Translations under genes and position numbers: made by a program
Part shown: positions 56,980 through 64,000 of the stretch, in pieces
How the letters are laid out: the number at the start of each line of letters is the position of its first letter
Position numbering within the stretch: the first letter of the stretch is position 1
The notes under the pieces: generated by a model
What the model saw: the letters and a program-made list of their open reading frames with translations, nothing else
Database searches by the model: none
What the model was told of the DNA's origin: nothing
Assembly (NCBI GenBank): GCA_963978545.1
Contig: OZ021722.1
Span: forward strand, 4,344,001 to 4,408,000
Origin: Linyphia triangularis
Taxonomy: Eukaryota; Arthropoda; Arachnida; Araneae; Linyphiidae
Length of the DNA: 64,000 nt
Reading direction: 5' to 3'

Positions 56980-58110
56980 AAAATAACCAAGCTCAAGTGA
57001 GCCTGGCTGGAACAAGGGGTGATATGGCCGTTAATGACAAGTCGAGCTCAAATTAGTGAGCCCGACAGGGACAAGAGATAATTTGCGGGACAGTGGGGAC
57101 GAGATTTGCGTTAGGTTTTGAAATAAGCCAAGCTCAAGTTAATGAGCCTGGCTGGAACAAGGGGTGATAGGGCCGTTAATGACAAGTCGAGCTCAAATTA
57201 GTGAGCCCGACTGGGGCAAGATATAATTTGCGGGACAGTGTGGACGAGATTTGCGTTAGGTTTTAAAATAAGCCAAGCTCAAGTTAATGAGCCTAGCTGG
57301 TACAAGGGGTGATAGGGCCGTTAATGACAAGTCGAGCTCAAATTAGTGAGCCCGACTGGGGCAAGATATAATTTGCGGGACAGTGTGGACGAGATTTGCG
57401 TTAGGTTTTGAAATAAGCCAAGCTCAAGTTAATGAGCCTGGCTGGAACAAGGGGTGATATTGCCGTTAATGACAAGTCGAGCTCAAATTAGTGAGCCCGA
57501 CTGGGGCAAGAGATAATTTGCGGGACAGTGTGGACGAGATTAGGGTTAGGATTTGAAATAAACCAAGCTCAAGTTAATGAGCCTGGCTGGAACAAGGGGT
57601 GATATGGCCATTAATGACAAGTCGAGCTCAAATTATTGAGCCCGACTGGGGCAAGAGATAATTTGAGGGACAGTGTGGACGAGATTAGCATTAGGATTTG
57701 AAATAAGCCAAGCTCAAGTTAATGAGCCTGGCTGGAACAAGGGGTGATATGGCCATTAATGACAAGTCGAGCTCAAATTAGTGAGCCCGACTGGGGCAAG
57801 ATATAATTTGAGGGACAGTGTGGACGAGATTTGCATTAGGATTTGAAATAAGCCAAGCTCAAGTTAATGAGCCTGGCTGGAACAAGGGGTGATATGGCCA
57901 TTAATGACAAGTCGAGCTCAAATTAGTGAGCCCGACTGGGGCAAGATATAACTTGAGGGACAGTGTGGACGAGATTTGCATTAGGTTTTGAAGTAAGCCA
58001 AGCTCAAGTTAATGAGCCTGGCTGAAAATGGGGGATTAGGCCACAATGGCAAGTTGAGCTTAAATTATTTAGCCCAGCTGGGGCATGAAATTATTAGCCG
58101 GACAATGGAC
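56980..58110. repeat. 145-bp satellite, about 8 units, paired palindromes
   Basis: The landmark AGCCAAGCTCAAGTTAATG begins at 57126, 57271, 57416, 57561, 57706, 57851 and 57996, exactly 145 bp apart, with a related unit before (56985). Each unit has two half-units, each centred on an interrupted palindrome GCTCA-N6-TGAGC (GCTCAAGTTAATGAGC and GCTCAAATTAGTGAGC), alternately 59 and 86 bp apart. Late units change GCGG to GAGG and GGCCG to GGCCA, so the array has directional variants. Less AT-rich than the rest of the window. No ORF. Confidence 0.95.
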
Positions 58111-58790
58111 GAGATTCGCATTTCCTTTGAAAGACGAAAAAGGCTGGGGCAAAAGTATTTGGCTAGACAGCTGTGGAAATTAGTTTAAGGTTTTAAATTA
58201 GCTTAAGTTAACCAAGCTCAAGTTAATGAGCCCGGTTTGAGACAAGTGATTTTCTGGACTGTGAACTGGATTAGTTTGATAATTTAGAACATATCCTAGG
58301 GAAGACCAAGAGTAATTAACCAGATAGCCCCTAAGTTAGCCAAGCTCAAATTAATGAGCCTGGTTTGGTACCCTATATAATTAGCCTGACAATTACAAGC
58401 CGAGCTCAAATTGAGGAGCCAGGTAAAAGGTAATTAGCAAAACAATGAACCAGGTCTGAAATAAGGTACGGATAGTTATGGGCTAGCTTCTCAAGCTCTA
58501 TGCAGACCTGGTCCACTGCTCAGGTTAAAGATCCTGGATTGGGACTAAAGCTATTTAGCTGGACACTAAAAGAGAATAGTCTTTAATAAATCTTGGGGGA
58601 GATTAGATTTAATTAACCTAATAATAACCAATCTCAAGTTAATGCGCCAGATAGATAATTTGGTATAACTAGACTGACTTAGGCAAGCCCAGCTCAAATT
58701 AATGAGCCAGACAGAGGACCAAATCCTCCCCCACTCCTTTGAGAAGCAAGTCCAGCTCTAGTTAATGAACCTGACACAGGAAGAGATAAT
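58111..58790. repeat. Degenerate monomeric satellite flank
   Basis: The same AGCTCAA(A/G)TTAATGAGCC core recurs irregularly (near 58218, 58335, 58400, 58625, 58687 and 58750) with unrelated spacers. It is the older, unhomogenised shoulder of the 145-bp array. Confidence 0.75.
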
Positions 58791-60870
58791 TGGCTAGATC
58801 ATGGACAAACCCTTAATCGGACCAAACCAATCATGGACATTTTATTCACCTTTCCTTGATATTGATTTCCTATGTGCTCTTTCAAACGTGTATTTGGGTA
58901 ATACAGTATCCTTTTGTGCTTCTAGATTAGGCAATTTTAATATCATTGTAGTAGGCTACTTTAGTATCATTTAAGGACTCGCTTTGTCAATAGTCAACAA
59001 CAGCATAGGCAATCAAAAGCCAAAGTCGTTACTCTTTGTAACATATCTTACAACACCGATTGCAGAATAGGCCTGTATTATTGTGGAATTTAAAGTCTGA
59101 AGTTATTAGAATTCCAAATTCCTAAGAAATTTCTGCTGTTCAGTTTTCAACACACAAAGACTCTGTCATCATGTATTGTCCATCTTAGATTTTCTATTAA
59201 TGTCTTAATGTTTTAAAATTACTTTGTTCAGCAAGATGTTTTAAATAAGATTTTGCCATCCTGTCATTAAATTTTAATGAATAACATAATATTTCAATAG
59301 ATAACTGTAACACACATACTGTAACTTAAATCGCTTAATTTTAAATAGGGAATTTATGTCTCCATTCCTTAAAAAAATTGGTCACATACGTATTATGGTA
59401 CGTACGTTTGTAAAGAGTATCTAAAAATTGAATTTAAAGTTCTGTAAATTAATGAATAAAGGTTAAAAAATATTTAGTTCCTCTTTCACAATATTGAGCT
59501 GAAAAGGAATATATATTAATTTAACACTATACCACTTCATTTTATGGTAAATAATGTACAAATTAGTTAATTTATAGTTGTTTCGTTTCCCAGTCAGTTG
59601 AAGTCAATGATCGATTCCTTTCAACATCAATTGGAGCTATTTGCATTCATTTGATTTGTAAAATTGCAGCAACCTTTCAATGCTACTTTTAAGCTCGTGC
59701 TCAACTCTTCAGACAATCAAAAGCGAGAGAAAACCAAACTAATCGAGTGGAATTCAATTTACTTTTCGGTGGCTACAAAAGAAAATCTGTTACCCTCATG
59801 ACCTCGTACAATTTGAGAACAAAATTTAAAATTGATGAATATTTTAGTAATGTGAGTTGGGGGGGGGAGGGGGGGGGGGTGTTCACAAATATATTGCAGA
59901 AGTTACTGGATGCAAGCTGCCTTAAAAAATTCCGGGGTTTATAATTTTGAATTGGTTTAAGGAGTTTTATTCCATGCATCACATATGGCTAAATGCGGTG
60001 GAATTGTTACTCAGCTAAATACTATAAAAATGTCATGCTCCTAAATATTATGAGAAAGAGAAGTCACAAGAAGTTATGTATGAGAAAGGTGAATAAATAT
60101 TTGGACTTGGTGACTAAAGCATATAACTTTTCTAAACAATGCATAAAGAGTAAATTTAGCAGAGCAAAATGTTCTTTAGCTTTTAAGAAACTAAATATTT
60201 ATCAGGATTTCTGACTGTTTCTTTCCCATTTTTTAAAAATAAATTAATCATCAGAATTATTAGTCCCGTTAGAAAGTGTATGTACCCAATATAGTAAGTC
60301 TTATGGTTTCAATAAAAATGTCCAGTTTAAGTTAATGATGATATCAATTTCAATTTTCCTTCCCTGATAATATTGTCCTATACAAATCCTATTTTCTTAC
60401 AAGACAACCAAATTTGGGTGCATTCCATAAAAATGCAAACTTTCCATAGTTCATTTTAATTAATCTGAAGCTTCACAGCTGAGTCACTGCAATATGATTA
60501 CAAAAGAGTTACAAACAATAACTAGTAGATACCAATTTTGGAACTGATGTTATCTCATTCTAATCCCATGCAATTTGTTTTCATTTTTATCTATTAAATT
60601 TTATTTAATTTATTATTTTTGATATATATAATTTAGTATTTCTTTTAGAGTCTTCTATTATTTTTATTTATAAATTTAATTTTTTTTTTTTTTTTTTTTT
60701 TAATTTTTACTTTTTTTAATATTTAAATTTGATTTTAAATTTAATTCTTTTTTATAATCATGCTAATAAAAAGTCATGTTAATGCACACATTCTTTAAAT
60801 AATTTCGTAATTTGTAAATGCACAAATATGCAACAGCGCAATACAAGTTTCTTTTTTAAGTAAATTAAGG
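58791..60870. other. Unassigned AT-rich DNA
   Basis: A G-rich run at about 59858-59879 and poly-T at 60680-60700. The plus frames 59747-59944 and 59993-60214 are short and unsupported. Confidence 0.4.
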
Positions 60871-61037
60871 CTAAAGACAAACTTAATACGTTTTCATGGA
60901 TATAATTTGGTCCATGAACACAACAGGAATTACTTCTCTGAAGATTCCTCAAGATAGCCTTCCAGTGGATAGTATGATTTACCTGCAATAAAAGTTATCA
61001 TCATTAATAATTGACTTTATATTGGATTTAATTTGTT
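60871..61037 (-). repeat. 167-bp exact duplication, copy 1, with possible terminal exon
   Basis: Identical by eye to 63162-63328, same orientation. On the minus strand it contains an acceptor CTTTTATTGCAG followed at 60982 by an open segment. In one frame it reads GKSYYPLEGYLEESSEK and stops at TAA (60930-60932). In the phase predicted from the upstream candidate exon it reads VNHTIHWKAILRNLQ and stays open to 60779. The first frame looks more protein-like, the second fits the splice phase. I cannot decide. Confidence 0.7.
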
Positions 61038-61307
61038 GATTGTTACATTTCTGCCCAGAAATGGCAATTTTACTTATTTGCGAGTTTTTGCTCTTGATAA
61101 ACTTTTTTAATAACTTTTCAACTTAAGAAGGAAGGAAGTTAACTTCTTCCCTCATACTTTCAAAATGTCCTGTTTTCCATATTTTTCATGTTGTATGGAT
61201 AATGTTTATAGATTTAAAAAAGCTTATTCAGAAACAAAACACTTAATACATACATTAAAGTTCAGACAATCTAGTTCAATGACTTTCGTATGAAAAACAA
61301 TACTCAC

Positions 61308-61429
61308 AAAGAAACTGTTGAGATCCTGACCCCTGCTTGGCTTTACTGTGTGAAGAAGCCAAAGTTCATCTTGCCAGTTTTTTTTTTTTTTCAGGCTGCC
61401 TACGACCTTTAGAGTAGAATGACAAATAC
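61308..61429 (-). pseudogene. Candidate middle exon with A14 frame slip
   Basis: Acceptor TTTTTATAG, donor GTGAGT. It reads YLSFYSKGRRQPEKKK, then after a 14-A run the open frame changes, giving NWQDELWLLHTVKPSRGQDL then NSFF. Joining to the upstream candidate exon (which ends in phase 2) gives an in-frame Arg codon at the junction. The slip lies entirely in the homopolymer, so it could be a sequencing error, or the exon is dead. Confidence 0.3.
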
Positions 61430-61481
61430 CTATAAAAATAATATGAATTTTATAAATAGAAAGCACACATAATATGATAAT

Positions 61482-61922
61482 CATAGGCAGCGAGTTTTTA
61501 CTAAAAAAAATTAGGTAGGAATTTTAGGGATGATTCCAAACATTTTAGGGATAATTCTTAAAAAATTTAGAGGTAGTAATTCCAAAACATTTTGAGAAAA
61601 TTTCAAAATTTTATGGACAATTGTGAAAATTTAGGGATATTTCTTTTAAAGCTTGCACAGTCATACCGACACAGACATTCTTTTCAAAGTATGTTTTAAT
61701 ACTGGCAAAAAACTGCAAATATATAACAAATTAAATAATTAAAATTTTAGAAAATATTTTCTCCTTTGGAGAAGTATCTGGATTTTTTCCGCTGGTTTTG
61801 GAGGTAAATCGGGGAATTTTCCAAGTTTTTAATTTCATTTTTAGGAATTATCGAAAAGTTTAAGTACAATTTTAGGGAGAAACAAAAATTTAAGGAATTT
61901 TAGTGCAAATGCTACCTATGCA
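61482..61922. mobile_element. TIR element ATAGGCAGC..., about 440 bp
   Basis: The left end CATAGGCAGCGAGTTTTTAC and the right end GCAAATGCTACCTATGC are inverted. Inside, TTTTAGGGATAATTC and ATTTAGGGATATTTC recur. Related sequences lie at 1-130 and 63400-63700. No ORF. Confidence 0.65.
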
Positions 61923-62556
61923 ATCCTAGCTACAGGATAGAAAAGAAATAATGACATCCTGTGTAAGATACATATCTTATTTCCAAAGGATCTTCAAAAA
62001 GCATGTTGTGTGAATTTATTTCAAAGTTCAATTTACCAAGTAAAGATTATGGATTTAGTAAAAGGATATCTGAAAACAGACAAAAAATATATATATGACC
62101 TTTAACGTAAAAATTACGATGCAAAAATTTTAAAATATATGTAGTTTAAGTTTAGTTTTTGGAGCCATAGCATTTGCAATTTAAAGCCCTGCATTCCATT
62201 CTTAAGTTTGTTCAAATTGCTCTAAATTTTAACTGAGCCAAGTCAAAAATCCAACAACACTTAAGAAGAAGTCCTAGTAAGGATCATTTGCTATACTCCC
62301 TTTGTTACAATCCCCAATATGTTAGGTCCAGTGCATTTAGAAATTACTTTCCACAAAACCTGGACATTTGGCGAGTAGGAACGAAAAAGATCACTTAATA
62401 AAATGCCATAAATTTTTCTCATTTAATGTCTATCGATTATGAATGAAAATTAAAATAGAAAAAGACGACATCAGGAACTACTATTATACAAAATTTCACA
62501 GTCTTGCCTACAAACCTACTCAAAAAGTTCACACAAATATCAAACAAACAACCTAC
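61923..62556. other. Unassigned AT-rich DNA
   Basis: No supported gene or repeat. Lies between two candidate exons of the minus strand, so it may be intron. Confidence 0.35.
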
Positions 62557-62702
62557 CTTAATTCTTTTTTCCAACAACCTTTTTCGTCCTCGTAACCACA
62601 AATCTCTTCTCTGAATCTTCTGCTTCGTTGATGGTCATCCCGCCCTCTGCTAGTGCTTAAGGATTGAAAGATGGCCAACAAACCATCACTATCTTCTCTC
62701 TT
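62557..62702 (-). CDS. Candidate coding exon, unidentified (minus)
   Basis: 146 bp, donor GTAGGT (plus 62551-62556), acceptor GAGATCAG, ending in phase 2. It reads KREDSDGLLAIFQSLSTSRG, then RDDHQRSRRFREEICGYEDE, then KGCWKKELR. The part LLAIFQSLSTSR followed by DDHQR vaguely recalls the GoLoco pattern (LLxxxQSxRxDDQR), but spacing differs, so I do not assign it. A second frame starting at an ATG (MTINEAEDSEKRFVVTRTKK) is also open to TAA. The pyrimidine tract of the acceptor is weak. Confidence 0.3.
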
Positions 62703-63161
62703 CTGATCTCATCATTAGAAATATTGCTTTGTTTTCCTTGTCACAGATTCTAACAATCCAATCTTCAATAATTCCTTGGATAGTTCTTGGGGGATTGTTT
62801 GTCCCCATAGTCATCTTTGAGACTTCTCTAATCCATATCAATCCCTACGATTATGGGATTTTCGAGTCTGATTTGCAATGAAAGTCTTTTTATTATTTTC
62901 TTAAGGTTTTATTCATTGTATGATTTTAACACAGGGTTCTAACTGAAAGCATAGATTAAAAATCAACGACTTTTCAGGACCTAAATAATATTTTTTAAAG
63001 ACTTTCAAAAATTTGTTTTCATGGATGAGGTCTTTATTGTGTAACTTACAGCTGCTTTGCCCAGAGTGTGAATATCAAATTCTTTCATGCACAACTTGCA
63101 TTTTGCCTAATGAACAAAATGAATCGTTTTCAGATTTCGTCTTTTTTTCCCAACAAAACAG
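62703..63161. other. Unassigned DNA with MITE fragment
   Basis: About 62930-63030 matches the left part of the element at 48850-49200 (CAGGGTTCTAACTGAAAGC, CAACGACTTTTCAGGACC). Otherwise unassigned. Confidence 0.4.
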
Positions 63162-63328
63162 CTAAAGACAAACTTAATACGTTTTCATGGATATAATTTG
63201 GTCCATGAACACAACAGGAATTACTTCTCTGAAGATTCCTCAAGATAGCCTTCCAGTGGATAGTATGATTTACCTGCAATAAAAGTTATCATCATTAATA
63301 ATTGACTTTATATTGGATTTAATTTGTT
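63162..63328 (-). repeat. 167-bp exact duplication, copy 2
   Basis: Same sequence as 60871-61037. The following homology (ACATTTCTGCCCA(C/G)AAATGGC, 61048 in copy 1) resumes only at about 63707 in copy 2, after an intervening TIR-element-like stretch. This places the insertion after the duplication, or the duplication used two separate tracts. Confidence 0.8.
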
Positions 63329-63389
63329 TTTAGATTTTACGCTTTATTGAAAAATAAATTCGATATACTTAAAACATTTAATTATACCC

Positions 63390-63700
63390 TACAATTTAAG
63401 ACAGGGGGTGCAGTGAGTTTTCTAAAACCTAAGAATTTTAGGGATAATTCAAAAAAAATTTAGGGATATTTCTTTTAAAGCTGACATAGCTTCCTAACGA
63501 AGACATTCTTTCCAAAGCTTATTTCAATACAGGCAAAAAACTGTCAATTTTCAAAAAATTAAATATTTAACAATTAAAATCTTGGGGGAAAAAAATTTCC
63601 TCTGGAGCATTATTTTAGCATTTTCGCTGATTTTGTAAGAAAATCAAGGAATTTTCGAGGGTTTGTAAAAAAAAAAAATTTAAATCACCCAGTTTCAACG
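63390..63700. mobile_element. Element related to the ATAGGCAGC TIR family
   Basis: TTTTAGGGATAATTC, AATTTAGGGATATTTC and TTTTAAAGCT(G/T) occur in the same order as at 61520-61660, then AGGAATTTTCGAGGG. Termini are decayed (GTGCAGTGAGTTTTC at the left). Confidence 0.55.
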
Positions 63701-64000
63701 ACTTCCACATTTCTGCCCACAAATGGCGATTTTACTTACTCTGTTAATCAACCTTCTTTTAAAATTGAGCAAAAAGTATCCTGCAACAAATTTTTCAAAA
63801 CAAATGCAAGGAGAGGACAAGAAACAATCTGCTTTGATTAAAAATTGTCTTTAAGTGAATCATCTAATTATTACTATATAACCTAATATAATGTATATAA
63901 ATCATACTTAAAAGGGAAAAAAAACAAGAAATTTAAGACTTCATCTATTCTCGTGATAAACAAGACAATACAGGGTGTCAGAAGAAATAAATAATCCGAA
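63701..64000. other. Unassigned DNA at the right edge
   Basis: The first 45 bp match 61048-61090 (duplication tract). The rest is AT-rich, ending ACAGGGTGTCAGAAG, which may be the start of another element cut by the window edge. Confidence 0.4.

Noticed and set aside
62557..62702. GoLoco motif
   Set aside because: LLAIFQSLSTSR and DDHQR are suggestive, but the spacing and the extra His do not fit the usual QSxRxDDQR. Kept only as an unassigned exon.

Overview
This is eukaryotic, AT-rich nuclear DNA dominated by repeats. There is no complete multi-exon gene I can name and no prokaryotic gene organisation. The signs are GT/AG-bounded exon-like segments, AATAAA signals, tRNA-derived SINEs, several families of small inverted-repeat elements (MITEs), a LINE remnant, poly-A/T runs and long (AT)n and (AC)n tracts. 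The SINE type, a THAP-like zinc-finger start, a degraded N-terminus resembling SWIM-finger-type proteins and the GTGGCCA-ended MITE together suggest an arthropod, possibly a chelicerate. That placement is inference.

Layout. 0-9.2 kb: SINEs, copy A of a 2.5-3 kb repeated block (2645-5596), MITEs, a possible exon (7140-7277), a LINE 3' remnant (8056-8259, minus), a THAP-like start with an in-frame stop (8395-8526) and a 55-bp-periodic repeat. 9.2-21.4 kb: a degraded first exon with a compact ETS/CCAAT promoter-like segment (minus, 9227-9560), a 124-nt near-perfect hairpin (9717-9840), a TIR element split by poly-T, short possible exons, and the inverted block copy B (16886-18665). 21.4-29.9 kb: two tandem arrays. 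One has a 269-bp unit (about 12 copies, partly arranged as 538-bp dimers). The other has a 283-bp unit, each carrying a small exon-like segment with splice signals. Between them lies a 170-bp exon-like block present twice. 31.1-33.7 kb: block copy C, nearly identical to A. 34.3 kb: a 130-bp (AT)n. 36.5-43.8 kb: a piggyBac-like MITE, a 1.97-kb tandem array (3.2 copies) of coiled-coil exon fragments on the minus strand with a truncated MITE at every junction, and a decayed hAT/BED-type fragment. 44-53 kb: MITEs and unassigned AT-rich DNA. 53.9-54.1 kb: a convincing terminal exon. 54.4-58.8 kb: SINEs, a 92-bp tandem repeat, microsatellites and a 145-bp satellite built on paired palindromes. 60.8-63.7 kb: a possible small gene on the minus strand whose last exon is duplicated 2.3 kb away, plus more TIR elements.

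The main point of interest is that three separate tandem arrays here amplify pieces of genes (terminal exon, internal phase 0-0 exon, four-exon coiled-coil block) rather than anonymous satellite DNA. Collapsed or expanded assembly of near-identical repeats is a real alternative for the 269-bp array and should be excluded first. Most exon calls rest on splice consensus, open frame and copy-to-copy comparison by eye. No homology search was possible.
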